Of a DNA stretch of 64,000 nt, positions 53,216 to 60,918 are shown in pieces. The stretch comes from Collimonas arenae (lineage in GTDB: Bacteria > Pseudomonadota > Gammaproteobacteria > Burkholderiales > Burkholderiaceae_D). How positions within the stretch are numbered: the stretch's first letter is position 1; every line of letters begins with the position of its first letter. The stretch covers positions 5,539,533 to 5,603,532 of the forward strand of contig NZ_CP009962.1 of the NCBI RefSeq assembly GCF_000786695.1. Reading direction: 5' to 3'. The notes beneath the pieces were generated by a model that did not search any database, was not told the origin of the DNA, and worked only from the letters and a program-made list of their open reading frames with translations. The translations under genes were made by a program, and so were the position numbers.

Positions 53216-53644
53216 ATGAACAAACAATCCGCACCCGGATTCACCTTGCTGGAATTGATGATCGTGATCGTGCTGGTCGCCATCCTGAGCAGCGTGGCGT
53301 TAGCCAATTACGGCGAACATGTCAGACGCAGCGAACGCGTCGCCGCGCGCGCCGTGCTGCTGGAGGCCGCCAACTGGATGGAGCGCCGTTTCTCGATGCA
53401 ACATAGTTATCTTGGCAAGGATGGTCAAATCCCGGTGTTGCCGGCCGGTTTGAACCAATCGCCGAAGAACGGCGCAGCAAAGTATGAAATCAGCCTGGTA
53501 AGCGGACAAACGCAAGCCACAGCGTATGCGTTAATGGCAGCGCCGCTCCGTGCGGATAAATGCGGCGTCCTGACCCTGGATCACACCGGCGCGCGTGGAT
53601 TGCTAGACAATACCGCTGAGCTGGAGGAATGCTGGGGGCGGTGA
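53216..53644 (+). CDS. pilE: Type IV pilin-like protein PilE
   Basis: 142 aa. Short leader ending in Gly8, then FTLLELMIVIVLVAILSSVA with Glu5 of the mature protein. Two cysteines (about 117 and 139, in DKCGVLTLDH and LEECWGR) would form the C-terminal D-loop disulfide of pilins. Position after pilY1 marks it as the PilE-type minor pilin rather than the main fibre subunit. GAGGA is upstream of the ATG. Confidence 0.88.
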   Translation: MNKQSAPGFTLLELMIVIVLVAILSSVALANYGEHVRRSERVAARAVLLEAANWMERRFSMQHSYLGKDGQIPVLPAGLNQSPKNGAAKYEISLVSGQTQATAYALMAAPLRADKCGVLTLDHTGARGLLDNTAELEECWGR

Positions 53645-53694
53645 AGCCGCATCCGTCCATAGAAAAGCCCGCCGGTTGGTCGGCTCCAGATGAT

Positions 53695-54015
53695 TTAATC
53701 CCTATCGTCGTAATAGCGGCGACGCTCATGCCGTTCATGCTGGCGACGCCATTCTTCGCGACGCCACTGCTCGTCGCGCCGCTCGCGCCAGCCCGGCACC
53801 ACATAGACTTCCTGCGGCGGTGGGTAATACACAGGCGCCGGAACGTAACGCGGTTCGTATTGCACCACCGGCGGGTAATACGGTTGAGGTGGAGGGTAGT
53901 ACGGCAGAGGCGGCGGCACGTAAACGCCGAGGTCGACATGTACACCGGCCGCAGCGCTGCCACACGCGCCCGCAGCGAGGGCGCCAAACGCCAGACATGC
54001 TAAAAGTTTTTTCAT
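53695..54015 (-). CDS. Secreted Pro/Tyr-rich small protein
   Basis: 106 aa. Signal peptide MKKLLACLAFGALAAGACGS (cleavage near AAAG). The mature part has repeated PPYYPP-type units and a basic/acidic coiled tail (RREEWRRQHERHERRR). Similar small periplasmic proteins are widespread in Burkholderiales and have no known function. It is convergent with pilE (about 50 bp apart). Confidence 0.75.
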   Translation of the reverse strand: MKKLLACLAFGALAAGACGSAAAGVHVDLGVYVPPPLPYYPPPQPYYPPVVQYEPRYVPAPVYYPPPQEVYVVPGWRERRDEQWRREEWRRQHERHERRRYYDDRD

Positions 54016-54234
54016 TTGATTTCCTGTTTCGCTACCTGCGGCAATTTCGCCATTTCACAGCCCCAGTCTACTGGCTGGCGCGCGCCAATGTTACTCTGAG
54101 GAGCAACAATTGTAATGTTAAGTAAAATATTGTGGCAAAAACGAATGCGCGCTAGCATGCAATTTCGAGGAATTGCAGAGATGGCAACCGTCCTTTAGGC
54201 GACAATGGGCATTTGAATCAACGAGGAAGCACGC

Positions 54235-54816
54235 ATGGGCATGGGTAAGAGTCGTCTGGAAGCGTTTAGCGATGGCGTCATCGCCATCATCATCACCATC
54301 ATGGTGCTGGAGATGAAAGTACCGCATGAAGCCAGCCTGGCGGCGCTGTGGCTGATCTATCCAGTGTTTGTCAGCTACATACTGAGCTTTGTGTACACCG
54401 GCATCTACTGGAACAACCACCACCACATGCTGCATGCGGTACAGAAGATCAACGGCCCGGTGCTGTGGGCCAACCTGCACCTGCTGTTCTGGCTTTCTCT
54501 GATCCCGTTCGCCACCGGTTGGATGGGTGAAAACCATTTCTCGGAAGTACCTGTCGCCCTGTACGGCGTGGTGCTGATGATGGCCGGCGTCGCTTATTAC
54601 ATCTTGAGCAACACGCTGATCAAATTGCATGGCAAGGAATCAGCCTTGGCCAAGGCCGTCGGCAACGATGTCAAAGGCAAGCTCTCCGTGATCGCCTATG
54701 CGCTGGCGATCCCGCTCACTTTTGTGAACCGCTGGATCGGACTGGGGCTGTATGTCGTGGTCGCCATCATGTGGCTGATTCCGGACCGCCGTATTGAGAA
54801 AGTGATTAGTAGTTAA
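54235..54816 (+). CDS. TMEM175/DUF1211-family membrane protein, putative K+ channel
   Basis: 193 aa. RLEAFSDGVIAIIITIMVLE near the N-terminus is the conserved FSDG first helix of bacterial TMEM175 channels; five or six membrane segments follow. Family members form potassium-selective channels without the usual TVGYG filter. GAGGAAG precedes the ATG. It lies 53 bp upstream of a DUF6404-like gene in the same direction. Confidence 0.87.
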   Translation: MGMGKSRLEAFSDGVIAIIITIMVLEMKVPHEASLAALWLIYPVFVSYILSFVYTGIYWNNHHHMLHAVQKINGPVLWANLHLLFWLSLIPFATGWMGENHFSEVPVALYGVVLMMAGVAYYILSNTLIKLHGKESALAKAVGNDVKGKLSVIAYALAIPLTFVNRWIGLGLYVVVAIMWLIPDRRIEKVISS

Positions 54817-54869
54817 TAGTCGTTAGTATTAATTAATAACGACCTTACATTTTCATCGGAGTGATTGGC

Positions 54870-55211
54870 ATGCCGTATCCGCAAGCAGTAAATGAAGCCT
54901 TGGAAAAACTGGCGACAACCGGTATCTGGCGCAGCAATTACGCGCCGCCGGTGTATCGCTTGCTCTGGTGGGCCGGAATCAGCGTACCTCCACCGCATTT
55001 TGTCGGCTTTGTGCGCAATTTCGTATTCAGCGGGGGTGTTTTCGGCATCGCTTGGGGCGCGATCATGTGGTTTGGCATCTGGTCGCATGGCGGGATGAGC
55101 GCTTTGCACGCGGCATGCGCAACGCTGTTTGCCGGCGTATTCTTTGGACTGGTCATGGCGCTTTATTACCGGCATGGAGCCCGGAAATACCAGCTGGCGC
55201 AATGGAAATGA
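54870..55211 (+). CDS. DUF6404-like small membrane protein
   Basis: 113 aa. The N-terminal part MPYPQAVNEALEKLATTGIW and APPVYRLLWWAGISVPPPHF matches the DUF6404 pattern; two membrane helices follow (about 50-70 and 80-100). The start at 54870 is favoured by CGGAG eight bases before it; a GTG three codons upstream is possible. A terminator overlaps the stop region. Function unknown. Confidence 0.72.
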   Translation: MPYPQAVNEALEKLATTGIWRSNYAPPVYRLLWWAGISVPPPHFVGFVRNFVFSGGVFGIAWGAIMWFGIWSHGGMSALHAACATLFAGVFFGLVMALYYRHGARKYQLAQWK

Positions 55212-55237
55212 AAAAGCCCCGCCTGGTGCGGGGCTTT
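55211..55237. terminator. Terminator after the DUF6404-like gene
   Basis: AAAAAGCCCCGC-CTGGT-GCGGGGCTTT, directly after the stop codon. Confidence 0.9.
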
Positions 55238-55533
55238 GGCGTTACCGAGATGTGAGAAGATTCTAGCCGTCCAGTGCTATCTGCAAAGTGACAAGGCTAT
55301 GAATGAATCTACTCACATATCGATACGCTGGAGCAGCTCAGCTGGAGCAGATCAGTGAAGCTATCTTAGCTGGCGAATATGACAGGAGTTTGACATAGCA
55401 AGATTTCCTGATCGAGCCTCAAGCTGTCGTCCTCCGCACGGAAACCTCTCTGCCCGGCTCACTCGATAGTCAAATCCCCCAAATTTCCTTCATAATCAGC
55501 CAGATATTTTGTCCTAATCTCATTCGGATCTTC
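55238..55533. other. Intergenic region with a 31-codon ORF
   Basis: About 300 bp. A short frame at 55303-55398 starts MNLLTYRYAGAAQLEQISEA and then ILAGEY. It faintly recalls the start of HetP-like domains but stops early and has no clear Shine-Dalgarno site. Otherwise the region holds only the presumed promoter of the phosphatase gene. Confidence 0.35.
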
Positions 55534-56163
55534 ATGAAACGCTCATCGTCGCGCCTTACCCAGCTTCTCGTCGGTATTTCCATAGTCGCCAGCATGCAGG
55601 CTCCTGCAAGTGCAGCAAACCCGGATGTTGAAACCATCGTGCTGATACGCCACGGCGAAAAGCCCGACGCCGGCCTTGGCCAGCTGAATTGCCAGGGCCT
55701 CAATCGCGCATTGGCGCTGCCGCGCGTCATTGAAGCGAAATACGGCAAGCCCGATTTCATTTTCGCCCCCGATCCGGCCACGCAAAAGAAAGACCGTGGC
55801 ACCAGGTACGACTATGTTCGTCCGCTGGCTACGGTCGAGCCGAGCGCTATTTATTTTGGCCTGCCGGTGAATGCATCGATCGATTTTTCCAAGATCGACG
55901 ATCTGCGTACCGCGCTGCTGGCGCCGCAATACCGCAACAGCCTGTTGCTGGTCGGCTGGGAACACAAGATTATCGAGAAGCTGGTGCGGCAAATCGTGGT
56001 GGAACATGGCGGCGACCGTAACAGCGTGCCACATTGGGACGACACGGATTTCGACAGCATCTACCTTCTCCGCATCACGCGCGATAACGGCAAGGCCAGG
56101 ATCAGTTTCAGCGTCGAACAACAAGGCTTGAACAACCGTCCACTGACCTGCCTCGGCGCTTAA
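55534..56163 (+). CDS. Periplasmic histidine-phosphatase-family protein
   Basis: 209 aa. Signal peptide ends near ASAAN. The catalytic motif LIRHGEKPDAG (His about 38) and the second His region LLVGWEHKIIEKLV fit the histidine phosphatase fold, though spacing is unusual and the phosphatase activity is unproven. It precedes the AI-2E-family gene by 17 bp and may be co-transcribed. Confidence 0.8.
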   Translation: MKRSSSRLTQLLVGISIVASMQAPASAANPDVETIVLIRHGEKPDAGLGQLNCQGLNRALALPRVIEAKYGKPDFIFAPDPATQKKDRGTRYDYVRPLATVEPSAIYFGLPVNASIDFSKIDDLRTALLAPQYRNSLLLVGWEHKIIEKLVRQIVVEHGGDRNSVPHWDDTDFDSIYLLRITRDNGKARISFSVEQQGLNNRPLTCLGA

Positions 56164-56180
56164 ACCAGAAAAGAGATGCC

Positions 56181-57251
56181 ATGACCCAACGCAAACAAGT
56201 TGATGCCGAGCCGGGCAACAAGAAAATCCAGAACGCCGCATCGGCCGGGCTCTACGCCCTGCTGGTCTTGCTTGCGCTCTGGGTCATGCGCGATTTCATC
56301 CCCGCCGTGGCATGGGCCGGGGTCATCGCCATTGCCCTGTGGCCCCTGCTGCAGCGCCTGGAAACCCCGCACGGATCACGCGCCCGCAGGGTCGGCGTCG
56401 CCTTGTTGCTGACGGCCGCGGTTGCCTTGTTCGTGGTGTTGCCCTTTGCATTGGTCATCACGCAAGCCGCGCGCGAGTCGCACGATTTCATCGAATGGTT
56501 CAAACAGGCGGAAGCCAGCGGCATCCCCTTGCCCGGTCTGGCCGAACACCTGCCTTTCGGCGCGCAGGTCGTCAGCTGGTGGCAAGAAAATCTCGCCGGG
56601 CCTTTGCATGATTCACCATTCATCAAGGGACTGCACGTCGAAGCCGCAGTTACCGCCGGCCGCCATTTCGGCGCAGTCGCCGCCCACGGCTTGATACTGT
56701 TTGGCTTCATGCTGCTGACGCTATTCGTCATCTTCCAGGCCGGCTCGAGGATGAGCGGCAACCTGGTCAAGGCAACCCACCGTGGTTTCGGCGCCGGCGG
56801 CGCCCTGCTCGCCAGCCAGATGACGGCGGCAGTGCGCGGCACCGTCGCCGGCCTGGTCGTAGTCGGCATCGGCGAAGGCGCGTTATTGGGCATCGCCTAC
56901 GCGATCACCGGCGTCCCGCACGCCACCCTGCTCGGCCTGCTGACGGCGATTGCCGCCATGCTGCCGTTTTGCGCACCGGTGATTTTTTGCGGCGCAGCCC
57001 TTTGGCTGTTTGCCCAGGGCGCCACTGCCGGCGCCATCGGCGTCGTCGTTTTCGGCTTCATCGTGGTCCTGATCGCCGAGCACTTCGTACGGCCGCTGCT
57101 GATCGGCAGCTCGACCCGCCTGCCCTTCCTGCTGGTCCTGTTCGGCATCCTAGGCGGCGCCCAGACCTTCGGGCTGCTGGGCCTGTTCATCGGCCCGGCG
57201 CTGATGACCGTGCTGACGGTGTTGTGGCGCGACTGGGTCGGGCAAGATTGA
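56181..57251 (+). CDS. AI-2E family (UPF0118/YdiK-like) transporter
   Basis: 356 aa with about seven to eight membrane segments and the family's large loop after the third one (residues about 100-150). Segments AAVRGTVAGLVVVGIGEGALLG and GSSTRLPFLLVLFGILGGAQ, then GLLGLFIGPALM, are diagnostic for the AI-2E/PerM family. These proteins export small molecules or ions; the substrate of most is unknown. AAAGAGA precedes the ATG. Confidence 0.92.
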   Translation: MTQRKQVDAEPGNKKIQNAASAGLYALLVLLALWVMRDFIPAVAWAGVIAIALWPLLQRLETPHGSRARRVGVALLLTAAVALFVVLPFALVITQAARESHDFIEWFKQAEASGIPLPGLAEHLPFGAQVVSWWQENLAGPLHDSPFIKGLHVEAAVTAGRHFGAVAAHGLILFGFMLLTLFVIFQAGSRMSGNLVKATHRGFGAGGALLASQMTAAVRGTVAGLVVVGIGEGALLGIAYAITGVPHATLLGLLTAIAAMLPFCAPVIFCGAALWLFAQGATAGAIGVVVFGFIVVLIAEHFVRPLLIGSSTRLPFLLVLFGILGGAQTFGLLGLFIGPALMTVLTVLWRDWVGQD

Positions 57252-57346
57252 GACGAGGAAGGTGTCGGGCGAAGGTTTTTTTGTGGGTCGGAAGGTGTCG
57301 CCGAGCTTGTTCATCGTTGGGTAGCGGTCCACGCGGAATTTCGGGT

Positions 57347-57769
57347 CTAGTACGCAAGAAGGAAGGTAATCGCGCGTCGATATTTCTCGATACGCTCAAG
57401 ATCCTTTTGGCCCGGTGCCGGTATCCGCGAAAGATCGCTGTTCTCTGCAAGGTCGGCAAGCTTGACGGCTTTGCCAATGGGATTCCTGGCAGCACGGGCG
57501 ACAAAGTCCTCGTAGGTTTCACCGTTCACCTTGGTCACGGACCGTAGCGCGTCAATAATGTCGGCTGTAAATCCCTCGCCTGCCAAGTTCTCGAATGTGA
57601 CGTTGCTGTCTTCGGCAACATCATGAAGAACGGCGACGATTTGCTCAGCGCCTGGACGCACACGCATCATGACTCGCAGCGGATGCAAGATATATGGCGC
57701 GCCGCCCTTGTCGGTCTGACCTTCATGGGTCTGTGCGGCAATGGCGATTGCACGTTCAAGAGTAGACAT
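57347..57769 (-). CDS. HD-domain phosphohydrolase, MESH1/SpoT-like
   Basis: 140 aa. HD motifs: His in QTHEGQ, His in YILHPLRVM, the HD pair in AVLHDVAEDS and the later Asp in VKLADLAENSD, as in the hydrolase domain of SpoT and the small alarmone hydrolase MESH1. It may hydrolyse (p)ppGpp or another nucleotide. It has no synthetase or TGS domain. The ATG at 57769 gives the canonical MSTLERAIAIAAQTHEGQ. Confidence 0.85.
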   Translation of the reverse strand: MSTLERAIAIAAQTHEGQTDKGGAPYILHPLRVMMRVRPGAEQIVAVLHDVAEDSNVTFENLAGEGFTADIIDALRSVTKVNGETYEDFVARAARNPIGKAVKLADLAENSDLSRIPAPGQKDLERIEKYRRAITFLLAY

Positions 57770-57825
57770 TTTAGAGTGTGATTTTAGTTAAAGATCGTTG
57801 TGACGTAGGGCCAGCATACCGGTGA

Positions 57826-58431
57826 TTAGGCAAACGATTGAATGAAAGCGAAACCGTTCTGGGCAAATAGCCAGACAAGTGCGCAAAAATTAAGCAGTAC
57901 TGTGATCCAGAATACCAGTTGAAATTTTTGTTTTTTAGACTTGTGGCGCAAAATTCCCTGCGCCAGCAAAGCGCCCGGCCAGCCACCGATCAACGCCAGC
58001 ACATGTAATGTACTTTCCCTGGTTCGCCATTGCCGGCTCTGCGAAGCGGCTTTGTCGATGGCATAGGCAATGAAAGCAATCGTGCTTGCTACGGCATAGA
58101 GGCCGGTCACAGCCAAGGGGATCCGGCCCGTAAAGCCGAGTAGCGCCAGGACACAGCAAAATAAGATGGCAAAGACCGTTTTCAGCGAACCGGATCCGCC
58201 AGGTACCTTGGCTATGACACCTTCCTCTACAAACTTTACCTTGTCTGCGCGATAGCGCCCTTTTTCTTCAAGAGTCAGTTCGTAGGTGACGAGGTCTCCC
58301 TCGGCGGGCCGTCGAGCGTGGTTGGTAAAGGCCTTGATATGGACAAAGGCCTTTTCGCTGCGGCCATTGGTGGCGATGAAGCCAAAACCCTTGTCGTCCT
58401 TCCAGCTGGTAATTTTTCCTTGATAGCGCAT
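57826..58431 (-). CDS. Cold-shock domain fused to DUF1294 membrane domain
   Basis: 201 aa. Residues 1-67 form a cold-shock fold with RNP motifs KGFGFIA and FVHIKAF. Residues about 85-200 hold four membrane helices of DUF1294 with IDKAASQSRQWRTRE and LIGGWPGALLAQGILRHK. The fusion is common in proteobacteria; it may tether RNA binding to the membrane. The start at 58431 is chosen for the MRYQGKITSWKDDKG opening. A ~66-nt small RNA candidate ends about 30 bp upstream of the start, so its terminator might also attenuate this gene. Confidence 0.88.
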   Translation of the reverse strand: MRYQGKITSWKDDKGFGFIATNGRSEKAFVHIKAFTNHARRPAEGDLVTYELTLEEKGRYRADKVKFVEEGVIAKVPGGSGSLKTVFAILFCCVLALLGFTGRIPLAVTGLYAVASTIAFIAYAIDKAASQSRQWRTRESTLHVLALIGGWPGALLAQGILRHKSKKQKFQLVFWITVLLNFCALVWLFAQNGFAFIQSFA

Positions 58432-58460
58432 AAATGCCTGGATAGCTTCAAAAGTCGGGT

Positions 58461-58526
58461 AAAAAAAAGCCCGCCAGCCATACGGCAGCGGGCTAAGTCC
58501 AAAACTTAGGGAGAGTTGGAGGAGAC
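58461..58526 (-). ncRNA. Candidate small RNA with CTCCTCC anti-Shine-Dalgarno motif
   Basis: On the minus strand: TTGAAA (58560-58555), an 18-bp spacer, TATGAG (58536-58531), then a putative transcript starting near 58526. Its 5' part GTCTCCTCCAACTCTCC is single-stranded and complementary to GGAGGAG. A small hairpin CTAAG/CTTAG (58493-58509) and a GC-rich terminator CCCGC/GCGGG with eight T residues (58461-58494) follow. This is the layout of Hfq-dependent sRNAs that block ribosome-binding sites. No reading frame fits. Confidence 0.6.
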
Positions 58527-58593
58527 AAAACTCATATTGCGTCGCGGTAGCAAATTTCAATATCCCATTTCAGTTATTTACATCTGCGGAATG

Positions 58594-58731
58594 AAAAAAG
58601 CCTCGCATCGCTAAAGATGCAAGGCTTTGGAATGTGGTGCCTGCGGCAAGGAGCAGTTGCTTTTACGAATGACCGTGCAGGCTGATCTCCTCGCCTGCCA
58701 TCGTAACAATGCTCCCTGGCAGGCTGAGGAT
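58594..58731 (-). ncRNA. Possible second small RNA / structured transcript
   Basis: A second terminator on the minus strand: GCCTTGCATC/GATGCGAGGC with six T residues (58594-58625). Upstream are stem regions GCCTGC/GCAGGC and CTGCCA/TGGCAG and a TATGAT box (58743-58738) without a good -35. No gene lies on this strand between the dodecin and this terminator except element B2, so a short transcript is the simplest explanation for the terminator. It could instead belong to read-through from dodecin. Confidence 0.35.
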
Positions 58732-58773
58732 AGTTTGATCATAACAAAACCGTCGCAGCGATCTTCCCTTACT

Positions 58774-58956
58774 GAGAGCCGGCTTCAAACACACCTGGCG
58801 TTGTTGCCCTTGCAGGGCGCGCCCGGGCTTGCAAGCCCGGGCCGTTCCGCAGGCAGGCGACAGTGTCGTCTGAAACCCCTGCTACACCCTCCTAGCCGTA
58901 CTGTTCGTACTGTGTTCGTCGGCACGCCTAGCCAGCTGTGTTTGAAACCGCCTCTA
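58774..58956. mobile_element. MITE-like palindromic element B2 (inverted copy of B1)
   Basis: The interior (CAGGGCGCGCCCGGGCTTGC, CAGTGTCGTCTGAAACCCC, CTACACCCTCCTAGCCGTAC) matches the reverse complement of element B1 closely. Ends are GAGAGCCGGCTTCAAACACA on the left and the TAGAGGCGGTTTCAAACACA complement on the right. The right end provides the TAG stop of the dodecin gene. Confidence 0.85.
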
Positions 58957-59172
58957 AGAAGCGCCATCCAAAAGCCTGAAACCCACTTTGAGCGTGACCT
59001 GGTAGTGAGCGACCTTGCCATCGGCGATATGCCCGCGCGTTCCCAAGACTTCAAACCAGTCCATGTGCTTTATCGTGAGTGAAGCCTTGGAAATTGCGTT
59101 CTGAATTGCATCATCAGATCCGATCGTAGACGACCCAACGAGCTCAATGACCTTGTAAGTATGCGCAGACAT
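58954..59172 (-). CDS. Dodecin
   Basis: 72 aa flavin-binding dodecamer subunit. YKVIELVGSSTIGSDDAIQN, then FEVLGTRGHIADGKVAHYQV and TLKVGFR, match the dodecin family, including the Trp (DWFEV) that stacks on flavin. It stores or buffers FMN, riboflavin or lumichrome. AAGGGGA precedes the ATG at 59172. The stop TAG is formed by the edge of element B2, so the last residues (LLDGAS) may be shaped by the insertion. Confidence 0.92.
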   Translation of the reverse strand: MSAHTYKVIELVGSSTIGSDDAIQNAISKASLTIKHMDWFEVLGTRGHIADGKVAHYQVTLKVGFRLLDGAS

Positions 59173-59395
59173 AAGAATCCCCTTTGTTATTTGATGTTTT
59201 AACGAAGGCACTCGTGCTGATTCACTGTACTCCTGTCATAGCGTAATGCAAGCAATGCGGCTTGTGAGGAACGTGGCAGTTTTGGCCAGTTAACTACCGG
59301 CACATTAAGGACGCATTGTTTTGTATACCGTGGGGTATCGATTTAATTAGACGGATGTCAACGGCGGCCGATATTGGTCGGCCCCCGAAGACTAC
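59173..59395. other. Gap between dodecin and mnmE
   Basis: About 220 bp with dodecin's promoter at the left end. No gene, repeat or hairpin recognised. Confidence 0.4.
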
Positions 59396-60793
59396 TCACT
59401 TACCGATACAAAACCGCGAAAAAATCACCCCCAGCAAATCATCCGGCGTAAACGCCCCGGTAATGCTGCTCAAGCGATCCTGCGCCAACCGTAATTCTTC
59501 CGCAAACAAATCCAGCGATTGGTCATTCACCCGGTTATCGAGATTCGCATGCTGGTCGGCAATCTCCAGGTGATCGCGCGCTGCCTTCAGTGCAATCAGA
59601 TGCCGTTCGCGCGCGAGGTAGCGCGATTCGCCGGTTTGTTGCCAGCCGGCGATGCGCAGCAGTTCCGAGCGCAGCAAGTCGATACCGAGATGGTCGGTGG
59701 CTGACAGATAGATGTGGGTGGCGTCGCCCATGACGTCCACTGCGGGTTTGTGGCCGGACTGGTCGATCTTGTTCCAGATGCGGATCACCGGCGCATTGCT
59801 CGGAAAACGGGCGACGATTTTCTCGTCTGCCAGCGCCGGGCCGTGGTTGGCGTCCAGCATGTGGAGGATTACGTCGGCCTTGGCCACTTCCGCCCAGGTG
59901 CGTTCGATGCCGATCCGTTCGACATCGTCATTGGCGTCTTCCGCCTCGCGGATGCCGGCGGTGTCGATGATGTTGAGCGGGATGCCTTCCAGCTGGATGG
60001 TTTCGGTGACCTTGTCGCGGGTGGTGCCGGCGATCGGCGTGACGATGGCGACGTCGGATCCAGCCAGTACGTTCAGCAAGGACGATTTGCCGACGTTCGG
60101 CTTACCTGCCAATACGATGTTCAAGCCGTCACGCAACAAGGCGCCTTGCGCCGCCTGGCTGAACACATTGTCCAGCGTGCTGCGGATGGTCGCCAGCTGG
60201 CCGCGGGCGTCGGATTTTTCCAGGAAGTCGATTTCCTCTTCCGGGAAATCCAGCGTCGCTTCCACCAGCATGCGTAAATTGGTGACCTGCCCGACCAGCG
60301 CATGGATCACTTTGGAAAACGCGCCCGACAGCGATTCCGACGCCGATTTGGCGGCGGCTTCAGTGGAAGCCTCGATCAGATCGGCCACCGCTTCCGCCTG
60401 CGCCAGATCCAGCTTGTCGTTGATGAACGCCCGTTGCGTGAATTCGCCCGGTTCCGCCATGCGCAGCCCGAGTTCCTGGCCGGCCGCCATGCAGCGGCTC
60501 AACAGCATCTGCAATACCACCGGACCACCGTGGCCCTGCAGCTCCAACACGTCTTCGCCGGTATAGGAATGCGGCGCCTTGAAATAGATCGCCAGACCCT
60601 GGTCAATGACGCTGCCGTCGGCATTCTTGAAAGGCAGATAGGTAGCGTGGCGCGGGGCCAGCTTGTTTTCCGGGATGCCGCAAACTGCTTCAATTATTGC
60701 GCCAAGATGTTTGCCGGAAATGCGTACTACGCCGATGCCGCCGCGTCCGGGAGCGGTGGCGATGGCGGCGATGGGAGAGGAATCGAAAGACAT
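59396..60793 (-). CDS. mnmE: tRNA uridine-5-carboxymethylaminomethyl GTPase MnmE
   Basis: 465 aa. With MnmG it modifies wobble U34 in tRNAs. An N-terminal tetrahydrofolate-binding domain is followed by a helical domain with an inserted G domain: G1 [12 protein letters not shown]3 DTAGI, G4 NKID. The C-terminus ends in CIGK, the invariant catalytic cysteine motif of MnmE. It is transcribed toward lower coordinates; a bidirectional terminator separates it from yidC. Confidence 0.97.
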   Translation of the reverse strand: MSFDSSPIAAIATAPGRGGIGVVRISGKHLGAIIEAVCGIPENKLAPRHATYLPFKNADGSVIDQGLAIYFKAPHSYTGEDVLELQGHGGPVVLQMLLSRCMAAGQELGLRMAEPGEFTQRAFINDKLDLAQAEAVADLIEASTEAAAKSASESLSGAFSKVIHALVGQVTNLRMLVEATLDFPEEEIDFLEKSDARGQLATIRSTLDNVFSQAAQGALLRDGLNIVLAGKPNVGKSSLLNVLAGSDVAIVTPIAGTTRDKVTETIQLEGIPLNIIDTAGIREAEDANDDVERIGIERTWAEVAKADVILHMLDANHGPALADEKIVARFPSNAPVIRIWNKIDQSGHKPAVDVMGDATHIYLSATDHLGIDLLRSELLRIAGWQQTGESRYLARERHLIALKAARDHLEIADQHANLDNRVNDQSLDLFAEELRLAQDRLSSITGAFTPDDLLGVIFSRFCIGK

Positions 60794-60849
60794 GGAATTA
60801 TTCTACGAGGGTTGTTGGATAATAGAAACAACGACAAGCACAAGCCAAC

Positions 60850-60888
60850 AAAAAAGCCCGTGAATTCTTGATTCACGGGCTTTTTTAC
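60850..60888. terminator. Terminator between yidC and mnmE
   Basis: AAAAAAGCCCGTGAATTC-TT-GATTCACGGGCTTTTTT: long stem with A- and T-runs. It ends the rpmH-rnpA-yidD-yidC transcript, so mnmE needs its own promoter in the following ~50 bp. Confidence 0.92.
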
Positions 60889-60918
60889 GACAAACGCGAT
60901 TTATTGATTCATACCGTT

